DNA from: an uncultured Porphyromonadaceae bacterium
GTDB lineage: Bacteria; Bacteroidota; Bacteroidia; Bacteroidales; Muribaculaceae
Assembly (NCBI GenBank): GCA_947175695.1
Contig: CAMWNT010000001.1
Coordinates: 1 to 64,000, forward strand
Length of the DNA stretch: 64,000 nt
Direction of reading: 5' to 3'
Both the position numbers and the translations under genes were made by a program. The notes under the pieces are model-generated. The model was given only the letters and a program-made list of their open reading frames with translations, did not search any database and was not told the origin of the DNA. Below are positions 37,334 to 45,895 of the stretch, one piece after another (position 1 is the stretch's first letter; every line of letters starts with the position of its first letter).

Positions 37334-38437
37334 TCACACATTGAAGCGGAAGTGCATGATGTCGCCGTCGTTGACCACATATTCTTTCCCTTCGACGGCC
37401 ATTTTGCCGGCTTCTTTGACAGCTGTCTCCGATCCGAGAGCTACAAAGTCGTCGTATTTGATCACTTCGGCGCGGATGAAGCCTTTCTCAAAGTCGGTGT
37501 GGATAATGCCGGCGGCCTGCGGAGCCTTTGTGCCGCGCATGAAGGTCCAGGCGCGAACTTCGTCCGGACCGGCCGTGAAGTAGGTCTGAAGATCGAGCAG
37601 GCGGTAGGCCGCGCGGATCAGACGGCTGACGCCGGATTCTTCCAATCCGATCTCCTGCAGGAATTCGGCGCGTTCTTCCCAGGTGTCGAGCTCGGCGATC
37701 TCGCTCTCTGTCTTGGCGGCTACGATCATCAGGTCGGAGTCGGTGCCGGCGATCGCCTGACGCACTCGCTCCACATATTCGTTGCCGCTGACGGCCGATG
37801 CGTCGTCGACGTTGCAGACGTAGAGCACCGGCTTATTGGTCAGCAGGAAGAGTTCGCGGGCGTATTTCTCTTCATCTTTGGTCTCGAAGCTCACGCTGCG
37901 GGCCGGGCGGCCCTGCTCGAGCGCCTCTTTATAGGCGCGGAGCACTTCGGTCTGGAGTTTTGCAGTCTTGTCGCCACCGGTCTTGGCGGCCTTTTCTGTC
38001 TTTGCGAGGCGATTGTCGATTGTCTCGAGGTCTTTGATCTGGAGCTCATAGTTGATGATCTCCATGTCGCGCACAGGATCGACTGTAGTGTCGACGTGAG
38101 TGATATTGTCGTCGTCGAAGCAGCGAAGCACGTGCAATATGGCGTCGGTCTCGCGGATATTGGCAAGGAATTTATTGCCAAGGCCCTCCCCTTTCGACGC
38201 TCCCTTGACGAGGCCGGCGATGTCGACGATCTCCACCGTAGCGGGCACCGTCGATTTCGGATTACACATCTCGACGAGCTTCGTCAGTCGGTCGTCGGGC
38301 ACTGTGATCACCCCGACATTCGGTTCGATCGTGCAGAAAGGGAAGTTAGCAGACTGTGCCTTAGCGTTGCTCAGGCAGTTGAAAAGAGTGGATTTGCCGA
38401 CATTGGGCAAACCTACGATTCCACATTTTAAAGCCAC
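37334..38437 (-). CDS. ychF: Ribosome-binding ATPase YchF
   Basis: YchF/OLA1 is an Obg-family nucleotidase that binds ribosomes and prefers ATP. The 367-residue protein starts with the P-loop [11 protein letters not shown], has the [11 protein letters not shown]3 segment, and ends in a TGS domain with [16 protein letters not shown]. The family's altered G4 motif is seen in VLYVCNVDD. It lies downstream of the U32 peptidase gene (119-base gap) on the same strand and is probably separately expressed. Confidence 0.97.
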   Translation of the reverse strand: MALKCGIVGLPNVGKSTLFNCLSNAKAQSANFPFCTIEPNVGVITVPDDRLTKLVEMCNPKSTVPATVEIVDIAGLVKGASKGEGLGNKFLANIRETDAILHVLRCFDDDNITHVDTTVDPVRDMEIINYELQIKDLETIDNRLAKTEKAAKTGGDKTAKLQTEVLRAYKEALEQGRPARSVSFETKDEEKYARELFLLTNKPVLYVCNVDDASAVSGNEYVERVRQAIAGTDSDLMIVAAKTESEIAELDTWEERAEFLQEIGLEESGVSRLIRAAYRLLDLQTYFTAGPDEVRAWTFMRGTKAPQAAGIIHTDFEKGFIRAEVIKYDDFVALGSETAVKEAGKMAVEGKEYVVNDGDIMHFRFNV

Positions 38438-38556
38438 TGTATATTGATTTTATTTAAGTTTCTAAAGCTTATATTGTCGGATATTTACACCTTGCAGCGC
38501 CGCGCCAAGGCGCTGCAACGCGTATCATCCACACTCATTGACCGCCGCTTCGGTTG

Positions 38557-39837
38557 CTATTCTTTTTCGGAGTCGGAAGCGGGCGCAACGCCTTTGGGAG
38601 CGACGGGCTCCCAGAGATAGAGACGGTCGGAGAGGCGGATCTTTTCGGGCACAGGCATTGCGAAGACATCCCCTTTTTTGACCACTGCCACAGGATCGTA
38701 TTCGAGTCGCAGCTCTTCGGCCTTGAAGATGAGCGCACCGGTGGTGGGGCCGGTGATGATCACTTCGTCGCCGGGGCGGAGTTCGCCGCTGAGCATCGTG
38801 AATTCGCCGACGCCGAGGCGCGGGAAATAGCGGTTGACCTTGGCGATATAGCGCTTGACTCGGGTGGCCGAGGAGCCGTATTTGGAGCTCCATTCGCCGA
38901 GACGCTGCCCCATGTAGTAGCCATCCCAGAATCCGCGGTTGAAGATCCGCGCGAGGCGCGAGTCCCATTCGGCGATTTTATCTTCGGAGTATGTGCCGTC
39001 GCAGATGGCGGTCAGCGCCTCGGAGTAGCAGCGGGTGGCCTCGGCCACATATTCCGGTCCGCGCGCGCGTCCTTCGATCTTGAACACACTCACTCCGGCG
39101 TCGACCATCTTGTTGAGGAAATGGATCGTCTTCAGATCCTTGGGCGACATGATATATTGGTTTTCGACGGCCAATTGTTCGCCTGTCTCACGATCGGTCA
39201 CTTCATACGATCGACGGCATATCTGATTGCATGCGCCGCGATTGGCCGATGAATTCATCTGATGCAGGCTCATATAGCATTTTCCGCTGACAGCCATGCA
39301 GAGAGCGCCGTGGCAGAACATCTCCAGGCGAACTCTTTCGCCCGAGGGGCCACAGATATTCTCGCTGCGGATGGCATCGGAGATTGCCTTCACCTGCTCC
39401 ATCGAGAGTTCGCGGGCGAGCACCATCACGTCGGCATAGCGGGCGTAGAATCTGACTGCCTCTATATTCGAGATATTCACTTGCGTCGAGATATGCACAT
39501 CCTGTCCGATCTCGCGGGCATACATGATGGCGGCGATATCGGATGCGATGATCGCGGATATGCCGGCCTCTTTGGCGGCGTCGATGATGGAGCGCATTTT
39601 CTCCATGTCGGCGTCGTAGACTATAGTGTTGACTGTCAGATAAGTCTTCACTCCCGCGGCGTCACACTGCGCGGCGATGCGGCGCATGTCGTCGATGGTG
39701 AAGTTGGAGCTCGATCGCGAGCGCATGTTGAGGCCTTCGATGCCGAAGTAGATGGCATCGGCGCCGGCCGCTATGGCGGCGCTCAATGATTCCTCGCTCC
39801 CTACGGGAGCCATTATTTCAAAGTCCTTGCGATTCAT
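38557..39837 (-). CDS. U32-family protein (tRNA hydroxylation / peptidase family)
   Basis: A 426-residue U32 protein. The start is the ATG at 39837 (MNRKDFEIMAPVGS), where the family begins; an in-frame start at 39987 would run 50 residues through the upstream gene's end. The Cys cluster region EMFCHGALCMAVSGKCYMS then GACNQICRRSYEV is the U32 signature, and these Cys residues may bind an Fe-S cluster. Family members include the E. coli tRNA hydroxylation factor TrhP and the 23S rRNA factor RlhA. This size and the C-terminal beta-barrel-like extension fit TrhP better, which is inference. It follows menG in the minus-strand run. Confidence 0.92.
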   Translation of the reverse strand: MNRKDFEIMAPVGSEESLSAAIAAGADAIYFGIEGLNMRSRSSSNFTIDDMRRIAAQCDAAGVKTYLTVNTIVYDADMEKMRSIIDAAKEAGISAIIASDIAAIMYAREIGQDVHISTQVNISNIEAVRFYARYADVMVLARELSMEQVKAISDAIRSENICGPSGERVRLEMFCHGALCMAVSGKCYMSLHQMNSSANRGACNQICRRSYEVTDRETGEQLAVENQYIMSPKDLKTIHFLNKMVDAGVSVFKIEGRARGPEYVAEATRCYSEALTAICDGTYSEDKIAEWDSRLARIFNRGFWDGYYMGQRLGEWSSKYGSSATRVKRYIAKVNRYFPRLGVGEFTMLSGELRPGDEVIITGPTTGALIFKAEELRLEYDPVAVVKKGDVFAMPVPEKIRLSDRLYLWEPVAPKGVAPASDSEKE

Positions 39838-39910
39838 TTCGTTTGGTTGATCCGGGAATTGCCGCCCCGCTGCGGACGCGACATATCCCCCGGGAATTGG
39901 CAGCGCGCCG

Positions 39911-40726
39911 TCAGGGGCGGCGCGCCGTATATATCGTGACGACTCCCGGAATGAGCGATTTCCATTCGGCGCCGACAAATCCGGCACGGCTCATAATCGA
40001 AGTCATCGCATCGCGCTGCGGAGCAGCTTCTATGCTTTCGTGAAGATAGGAATATGCGCGAGGGTCGCCACTGACAATGCGTCCGGCCAGCGGAATGACG
40101 CCGCGTGTATAGGCCTTATAGAAAAGAAGCGGCAGAGCCGAAGCGGGCATCGACAGCTCGACCACACAGATGACGCCGCCCGGCCTGAGCACACGCAACA
40201 TTTCGGAGTAACCCTTTTCGAGATTCTCGAAATTGCGAACGCCATAGGCCACAGTGACAAGATCGAACGACGCGTCGGCGTAGCCGATCGCAAGCGAGTC
40301 GCCCTGGCGGAACTCGATATTTTCCGAGCCTTGGATTTCTTTGGATTTTTCGCGGGCGATGCGCAGCATCCCTTCGGAAAGATCTATGCCGGAGATGCGG
40401 GCTTCCGGATAGCGCGCGTGGAGGGCGAAGGCCACATCGCCTGTGCCGGTGGCGACATCCAGAATGCTCCGTGGCGAGGCGTCCATAATCCGCGCCGCCA
40501 TGTCAAGTGCGCGGTTGCGCCAGCGCACACACATGCCGAGACTCATGATGGTGTTCATCAGGTCGTAGGCCGGGGCGATCGAATCAAACATCGTCTCCAC
40601 CTGCTTCCCCTTTGACTCGGATTCATCATAGGGCATTACGCTTTCCGCGCCCGAACGCGTCGGACGTTCACGCCGCGCCGATAGATCGCCAACACTTCCG
40701 GCCGATGACTTCTTACTGCTGCTCAT
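39911..40726 (-). CDS. menG: Demethylmenaquinone/ubiquinone C-methyltransferase
   Basis: MenG/UbiE carries out the final SAM-dependent C-methylation in menaquinone synthesis; Bacteroidales use menaquinone. Motif I is LDVATGTGDVAFAL, and VAYGVRNFEN and LRPGGVICVVELS are family blocks. As written, the 271-residue product has an about 30-residue Ser/Arg-rich N-terminal extension; a second ATG at 40636 gives MPYDESESKG, the usual beginning, so that start is equally likely. The start at 40726 lies 12 bases past the upstream GNAT stop, suggesting a shared transcript. Confidence 0.95.
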   Translation of the reverse strand: MSSSKKSSAGSVGDLSARRERPTRSGAESVMPYDESESKGKQVETMFDSIAPAYDLMNTIMSLGMCVRWRNRALDMAARIMDASPRSILDVATGTGDVAFALHARYPEARISGIDLSEGMLRIAREKSKEIQGSENIEFRQGDSLAIGYADASFDLVTVAYGVRNFENLEKGYSEMLRVLRPGGVICVVELSMPASALPLLFYKAYTRGVIPLAGRIVSGDPRAYSYLHESIEAAPQRDAMTSIMSRAGFVGAEWKSLIPGVVTIYTARRP

Positions 40727-40738
40727 GTCGCGACGGGA

Positions 40739-41866
40739 TCATAGATGTTTGACAAATGAGCGACGGCGCTTGTGAAGCTTCGGATTGAAAGCCTCCCATT
40801 GATTCTGCACTTTCGCGTTGGTCTCCATCTCCGGATTGGATTCGGCAAATTTGAATCCTTTTTTCTGATATTGCGGAATGAGGTCGACAAATAGCAGCGC
40901 GTTGACCCCTTTCGACTGATATTCGGGGCGTATGCCGACAAGCAGGAGATCGACACGGTCGTTTTTACCCTTCAGCCCTTTCAGCAGATGATACCATCCG
41001 AGCGGGAAGAAGCGGCCTTTCGATTTCTGAAGCGCGCGGCTCATCGAGGGCATCGAGATGCCGACGCCGACAAGCTCGTCGGCGCTGTCGACTATAAGCG
41101 TCACCAGGTCAAGGTCGAGCAGATTGAGATATTCGTCGATATATTTGTCGATCTGGCGCTCCGAGAGGCGCGAGAACTGATAGAGATCCTTATAGGCGTC
41201 GTTGATGAGATGGAAGAGTTTGCGACCATAGTCGTCTTTGAGCTTCTTGCGCGAAGTGTATTTGACAACTCTGAGGCCGAATTTCTTCTTGACGATCTCG
41301 GCTATTCTGAGATGCTTTTCGGGGATGCTGTCGGGGATGGCGATAAGAAATTCCACCCAGTCGGATTCCTTTTTATATCCGAGCTTTTCGATATGACGCG
41401 AATAGTAGGGGTAGTTGTAGATCGTAGCCATCGTGGAGAGCTGGTCGAATCCTTCAATAAGACACCCTTCTTTATCAAGATCGGTGAACGACAGCGGGCC
41501 GATCACTTTCTTCATTCCCTTTGCCTTGGCCCAGACTTCGACAGCGGTCAGCAGGGCGCGGCTGACATCCTCATCGTCGATAAAATCGATGAATCCGAAG
41601 CGGGCCGCTTTTTCGCCCGACGATTCGTTGACCTGATGATTGATGATCGCGGCGATGCGGCCGGCAGGCTTACCGTCGCGATAGGCCATGAAGTAATCGG
41701 CTTCGCAGAAGTCGAATGCGGGATTGCGGGAAGGATCGAGTGTGGCAAGCTCGTCGATGACTAGCGGCGGAACGAAAAATTCATTCCCCTTATAAAGATC
41801 AATGCCGAACTTGACAAATTTCGACAAACTCTTCCTGTCGGTATTTAATTGCTTTATTTCAATCAT
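40739..41866 (-). CDS. GNAT-like N-acetyltransferase family protein
   Basis: A 375-residue protein with a GNAT-like fold. The N-terminal half includes YFMAYRDGKPAGRIAAIIN and a GFIDFIDDEDVSRAL segment, and the C-terminal half has the acetyl-CoA-type VGIRPEYQSKGVNALLF. It is a conserved Bacteroidetes protein of unknown substrate. It lies between the pseudokinase gene (46 bases upstream) and menG (12 bases downstream), so co-expression is probable. No signal peptide or membrane segment was seen. Confidence 0.8.
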   Translation of the reverse strand: MIEIKQLNTDRKSLSKFVKFGIDLYKGNEFFVPPLVIDELATLDPSRNPAFDFCEADYFMAYRDGKPAGRIAAIINHQVNESSGEKAARFGFIDFIDDEDVSRALLTAVEVWAKAKGMKKVIGPLSFTDLDKEGCLIEGFDQLSTMATIYNYPYYSRHIEKLGYKKESDWVEFLIAIPDSIPEKHLRIAEIVKKKFGLRVVKYTSRKKLKDDYGRKLFHLINDAYKDLYQFSRLSERQIDKYIDEYLNLLDLDLVTLIVDSADELVGVGISMPSMSRALQKSKGRFFPLGWYHLLKGLKGKNDRVDLLLVGIRPEYQSKGVNALLFVDLIPQYQKKGFKFAESNPEMETNAKVQNQWEAFNPKLHKRRRSFVKHL

Positions 41867-41912
41867 TTAAGCGATTATAAGAAACAGTTTCGGATTCAAC
41901 CGTTTCTGAATA

Positions 41913-42695
41913 TTATCGTGACACTAAGAAAAACACGAGGAGGAGAATAATGACTATGAACGCGGCCAGAAGCAAATAGACCACCGTCGACGAGCGACGA
42001 TGCATATCGAGTTGCAGATCCATTATGCTCTTGTAGGGATGGCTGCGGTCGAGCGCCTTGTTGGCCACACGCCGCAGATGCGGCAGCGACTCGGGGAGAT
42101 TGTCGAGCACTTCAAGGAGCACTTTGCCATAGCTTTCGATATCACTCTGAGTGTCTTGCTCGGAGAGGGAATCCATCTGGTCGTAGCCGACGTTGATGAG
42201 CTTGAGGTTTTCGTTATATTCGGTGAATATGATCGAATCGGGAGTGATCGGATAGTGCACTATATGATTCTCCTGGATATAGTCAAGAGCGTCGAGCAAC
42301 TGGGTGCGGAGGCGATGCACGATTCTGGGCGTCAGTCGCTTCTCATCGATCAGGCGTCGCAGGCTATAGCCGTAGACGTCGTCGGTGATGATAGCCGTCC
42401 CGAGCCCCGGTATCTCCTCGAAGTCGTTGACCATCACAATATTCGGATGGGCAAGATTATAGCGTGTCTCAAACTCTTTCTCGAGCATCTCTCGATAGGC
42501 GGGGTCATTGGCAAACTCTTTTTTGAGAGCCTTGAGCATGACCCACTTGCCATGTTTCTTGACCGTATAGATGTCATAGAACTTCTCCTCCCATTCGGGC
42601 AGGAGGGTGAGGTCGGTCCATTTTCCGGAGGGATCGTCGATGGGAATCTTCTTTTCCTCCTTGGAGATGTAGCGGGGATAGTTGTTGTCGCTCAT
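41913..42695 (-). CDS. Membrane-anchored protein pseudokinase
   Basis: The 260-residue protein has a Ser/Thr kinase-like fold without the catalytic residues. The nucleotide-site Lys is kept (VMLKALK, Lys55). The catalytic loop HRDLKPEN reads HYPITPDS at 147-154, so Asp, Lys and Asn are replaced by Pro, Thr and Ser. The DFG triplet reads NVG at 168-170. A single hydrophobic helix near the C-terminus (about 236-258) anchors the protein with the kinase-like domain in the cytosol. The N-terminus is acidic/polar. It is probably a binding or scaffold protein (inference). It lies between serS and the GNAT gene on the same strand. Confidence 0.85.
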   Translation of the reverse strand: MSDNNYPRYISKEEKKIPIDDPSGKWTDLTLLPEWEEKFYDIYTVKKHGKWVMLKALKKEFANDPAYREMLEKEFETRYNLAHPNIVMVNDFEEIPGLGTAIITDDVYGYSLRRLIDEKRLTPRIVHRLRTQLLDALDYIQENHIVHYPITPDSIIFTEYNENLKLINVGYDQMDSLSEQDTQSDIESYGKVLLEVLDNLPESLPHLRRVANKALDRSHPYKSIMDLQLDMHRRSSTVVYLLLAAFIVIILLLVFFLVSR

Positions 42696-42773
42696 AGTCG
42701 TATCGTTTTTCCGGCAGTGGAGGCGCGAGGAGTTGCTCCCGGCGCTTCCATGCCGATATTAGCGTTGGGCGGC

Positions 42774-44045
42774 TCAGTTGATGATGTCGAAGCCTGTGTA
42801 TTTGCGCAGACACTCGGGGACGATGATTCCCTCGGGAGTCTGGTTGTTTTCAAGCAACGCGGCCATGATGCGGGGAAGCGCGAGGGCCGAGCCGTTGAGT
42901 GTGTGGCAGAGGTGGATTTTCTTCTGAGAGTCACGATAACGGCATTTCAGACGATTGGCCTGGTAGGTCTCGAAGTTTGACACACTCGACACTTCGAGCC
43001 ATCTCTTCTGAGCGCCGCTCCACACTTCGAAGTCGAATGTGATGGCCGATGTGAACGACATGTCGCCTCCGCAGAGACGAAGTATATGCCAGGGGAGGCC
43101 GAGACGATCGAGAAGGCTCTGCACATGGGCTTTCATATCTTCGAGGGCGGCATAGGAATTCTCCGGCTTTTCGATGCGTACAATCTCCACTTTGTCAAAC
43201 TGATGGAGGCGGTTGAGGCCGCGCACATCTTTGCCGTAGCTGCCGGCCTCTCGACGCCAGCAGGGAGAATAGGCGCAGTTCATCTTGGGAAGTTCAGCCT
43301 CGGGGATGATCACGTCGCGATAGATGTTGGTGACGGGCACTTCGGCTGTCGGGATGAGGTAGAGATCGTCGACTGTGACGTGATACATCTGTCCTTCTTT
43401 GTCGGGGAGCTGGCCTGTGCCATAACCCGATGCGGCGTTGACCACATAGGGAGGCTCGACCTCCGTGTAGCCCGCTTCGCCGGCCGAGTCGAGGAAGAAT
43501 TGGATCAGGGCGCGCTGCAGACGCGCTCCCTTGCCGATATAGAAGGGGAAGCCGGCGCCTGTCACTTTCACGCCCAACTCGAAATCAATCAGATTGTATT
43601 TCTTGGCCAGTTCCCAGTGGGGAAGTGCGTCGTCGCCAAGTTCGGGCATGGGGCCGCCGGTGGCCTCTACCACGTTGTCGTCGGCTGTCAGTCCGGCAGG
43701 CACGGCGTCGCAGGGAAGGTTGGGCACAGTCAGCAGAAGATCGATCTGCTTCACGCGGCATTCCTCAAGACGATCCTGCAGCCCTTTGGTGGCACCCTTG
43801 ATGCGGGCCACTTCCTGCTTGGCTTCCTCGGCCTTTTCCTTTTCGCCGGCTTTCATATGCATAGCGATCGAAGCGGCAAGTTTCTTGAGTTCCGACGCGT
43901 CGGAATCGGTCTTTGCCTGAAGACGACGACGCTCGGCGTCGATTTCGAGGATTTCGGCGATGACCGCACGGCCGTCGAATCCCTTGACGGCAAGTCGCTC
44001 GATGACAAATTCGGGATTCTCTTTTATAGTCTGAAGTGTAAGCAC
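42774..44045 (-). CDS. serS: Seryl-tRNA synthetase
   Basis: SerS charges tRNA-Ser. The 423-residue protein has the N-terminal coiled-coil arm (about 30-105, Lys/Glu-rich), then the class II core. Motif 2 appears in SPCWRREAGSYGKDVRGLNR and motif 3 in LNGSALALPRIMAALLEN. It ends with the usual basic/aromatic tail. It is downstream of the YqeY gene (72 bases) and upstream of the pseudokinase gene (78 bases). Confidence 0.98.
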   Translation of the reverse strand: MLTLQTIKENPEFVIERLAVKGFDGRAVIAEILEIDAERRRLQAKTDSDASELKKLAASIAMHMKAGEKEKAEEAKQEVARIKGATKGLQDRLEECRVKQIDLLLTVPNLPCDAVPAGLTADDNVVEATGGPMPELGDDALPHWELAKKYNLIDFELGVKVTGAGFPFYIGKGARLQRALIQFFLDSAGEAGYTEVEPPYVVNAASGYGTGQLPDKEGQMYHVTVDDLYLIPTAEVPVTNIYRDVIIPEAELPKMNCAYSPCWRREAGSYGKDVRGLNRLHQFDKVEIVRIEKPENSYAALEDMKAHVQSLLDRLGLPWHILRLCGGDMSFTSAITFDFEVWSGAQKRWLEVSSVSNFETYQANRLKCRYRDSQKKIHLCHTLNGSALALPRIMAALLENNQTPEGIIVPECLRKYTGFDIIN

Positions 44046-44117
44046 TTTCTTATTTCGTATAAATCAGTTATTACATTGCGCCTCTTGAGAGCGAAGCTCC
44101 CCGCGGGGCGGTTTCAC

Positions 44118-44573
44118 TCACGAAAGCAGTTCTTTGACGGCTGCATTGATTGCCTTGCCCTCGGCGCGGCCGGCGAGACGCTTCGAGGCGACGCCCATCA
44201 CCTTGCCCATCTGGGCCATTGACTCGGCGCCGGTCTCGGCGATGATCGCGCGAAGTTCCTCCTTGAGTTCGTCGGCTGAAAGCTGACGCGGGAGATATTC
44301 TTCGATCACAGCCGCTTCGGCAAGCTCGTTGTCGGCCAGTTCCTGACGGGAGTTGGCGGCGTAGATGGCCGCGCTTTCCTTGCGCTGCTTCACCATCTTC
44401 ACAAGAATTTTCATCGCAGTGTCGTCGGAGAGCTCTCCGTTGGCACCTTTGGCCGTCTTGGCCTCGAGGAATTCTTTCTTGATTCCACGAAGCGCCTCAA
44501 GACGCACCTTCTCGCGGGCGAGCATCGCCGCGCGGATATCTTCGCTGACTTTGTCGAAAAGATTTGTTGCCAT
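44118..44573 (-). CDS. GatB/YqeY domain protein
   Basis: A 151-residue YqeY-family protein, related to the C-terminal tRNA-binding domain of GatB. The start is the ATG at 44573 (MATNLFDKVSEDIRAAML); an in-frame upstream start at 44729 would add 52 residues of non-homologous type. Segments EEYLPRQLSADELKEEL and MAQMGKVMGVASKRLAGRA are typical. Its role is not established but is usually linked to tRNA or aminoacylation. It probably shares the transcript with serS. The promoter at 44727-44758 overlaps that of nfnA. Confidence 0.93.
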   Translation of the reverse strand: MATNLFDKVSEDIRAAMLAREKVRLEALRGIKKEFLEAKTAKGANGELSDDTAMKILVKMVKQRKESAAIYAANSRQELADNELAEAAVIEEYLPRQLSADELKEELRAIIAETGAESMAQMGKVMGVASKRLAGRAEGKAINAAVKELLS

Positions 44574-44726
44574 ATCTATTTTTTGTTTGCAGGGCGTCAG
44601 AGCTGTGAGTGATGCCTGTAGTAAACTAAATATCAGATGTTTGATTAAAAATTTGAAAGTCGCATCGGGCAATGCGGACCTCCGGCGCACACCCCGTTGA
44701 GGGGAATGCGCCGATAATTTTAAATG

Positions 44727-44758
44727 CAAAAATAATTTAAATTTGTGTGAATGACAAA
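44727..44758 (-). promoter_or_regulatory. Promoter of yqeY-serS
   Basis: On the minus strand TTTG (plus 44755-44758), 20 bases, TATTTTTG (plus 44727-44734). It overlaps the oppositely directed nfnA promoter by 17 bases. Confidence 0.8.
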
Positions 44759-44773
44759 TTTATCTTATATTTG
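44742..44773 (+). promoter_or_regulatory. Promoter of nfnAB
   Basis: TTTG at 44742-44745, 20 bases, TATATTTG at 44766-44773 is an exact consensus match. The leader to nfnA is about 255 bases. Confidence 0.85.
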
Positions 44774-44835
44774 AGAAAAATTTTCCATTCACGGGTCCGG
44801 TTTTCCCACCCCATCAGTGCGACTGCGCCCTCATT

Positions 44836-44855
44836 CGGAGTGGCGCTCCGTTTTT
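44836..44855 (+). terminator. Terminator-like hairpin in the nfnA leader
   Basis: CGGAG and CTTCG-like partner CTCCG pair around TGGCG, followed by five T residues. It lies about 55 bases into the predicted transcript and about 180 bases before the nfnA start. A second inverted pair (AACGGTTTT near 44909 and AAAACCGCTT near 44939) follows. Either attenuation or a short separate transcript is possible. Confidence 0.45.
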
Positions 44856-45037
44856 GGGGATACTCTCCATCACCCCGGCTCCGGAATGACGGATTTTCCG
44901 ACAAAGAAACGGTTTTGAATTTTATCACGATTAAATAAAAAACCGCTTCTTTAACGAGAATCTTTCCATCCTCCCAAAGCTCCCAAAGCTCTTTGAGCGG
45001 ATGAAAGTTAAACTTAAACTGTTTCTATCTGACTTTA

Positions 45038-45895
45038 ATGTTTAAGATTGTGAGCCGGCGCGATCTCGCGCCCAACATTACGGAGATGCGGGTCGAGGCC
45101 CCGCTCGTGGCGGCTTCGGCGCTGCCGGGGCAGTTCGTCATCGTGCGTGTCGACGAAGAGTCTGAACGTATCCCGCTGACAATTTGCGACTATGACCCCG
45201 AAGCCGGGACTGTCACCATCGTCACGCAGTCTGTCGGCTATTCTTCCCAAAAGATAAATTCCCTCGCGGAAGGCGACTGCTTCCTGGATTTCACAGGCCC
45301 GCTCGGCCGCCCTTCGGATCTGATCGATATCGATCCGGAGAAGCTCCGCGATATGAAGATCCTTTTTGTGGCCGGAGGTGTGGGCACAGCCCCCGTCTAT
45401 CCCCAGGCAAAATGGCTGCATGAGCATGGCGTCACTCCGGAAGTCATCATCGGCGCCCGCAGCAAGGATCTGTTCACGTATGTCGATGAGATGGAGAAAG
45501 TGGCCGAAGTGCATCTCGCCACCGACGACGGCTCGGCCGGATATCACGGCCTTGTCACCGGGCTTATCCGCAAACTTATCGATGAAGAGGGGCGCCATTA
45601 CGACCATTGCGTCATCATCGGCCCCATGATCATGATGAAATTCGCGGCAATGACCACCAAAGAATATGAGATCCCGACGATGGTGTCGCTCAACGCTTTG
45701 ATGGTCGACGGCACGGGAATGTGCGGCGCTTGCCGCGTGACTGTCGACGGGCAGACACGCTTCACGTGTGTCGAAGGCCCGGAGTTCGACGGCCATAAAG
45801 TGGATTTCGACGAGGCTATGCGCCGCCAGAATATGTATCGCGAAAATCCGAAGACCAAACGTAATCTCAATCATAAATGCACGTGCCATGGCTGA
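45038..45895 (+). CDS. NfnA-type FAD/NAD(P) and [2Fe-2S] subunit
   Basis: A 285-residue sulfide dehydrogenase / NADH-dependent ferredoxin:NADP+ oxidoreductase alpha subunit. The ferredoxin-reductase-like FAD domain has RIPLTICDYD, the nucleotide-binding motif is FVAGGVGTAPVYPQAKWL, and the C-terminal Cys cluster (GTGMCGACRV then FTCVEGPEFDGHKVDF) would bind [2Fe-2S]. It forms a complex with NfnB, which transfers electrons between NADH, NADPH and ferredoxin. The stop overlaps the nfnB start by 8 bases. Confidence 0.92.
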   Translation: MFKIVSRRDLAPNITEMRVEAPLVAASALPGQFVIVRVDEESERIPLTICDYDPEAGTVTIVTQSVGYSSQKINSLAEGDCFLDFTGPLGRPSDLIDIDPEKLRDMKILFVAGGVGTAPVYPQAKWLHEHGVTPEVIIGARSKDLFTYVDEMEKVAEVHLATDDGSAGYHGLVTGLIRKLIDEEGRHYDHCVIIGPMIMMKFAAMTTKEYEIPTMVSLNALMVDGTGMCGACRVTVDGQTRFTCVEGPEFDGHKVDFDEAMRRQNMYRENPKTKRNLNHKCTCHG

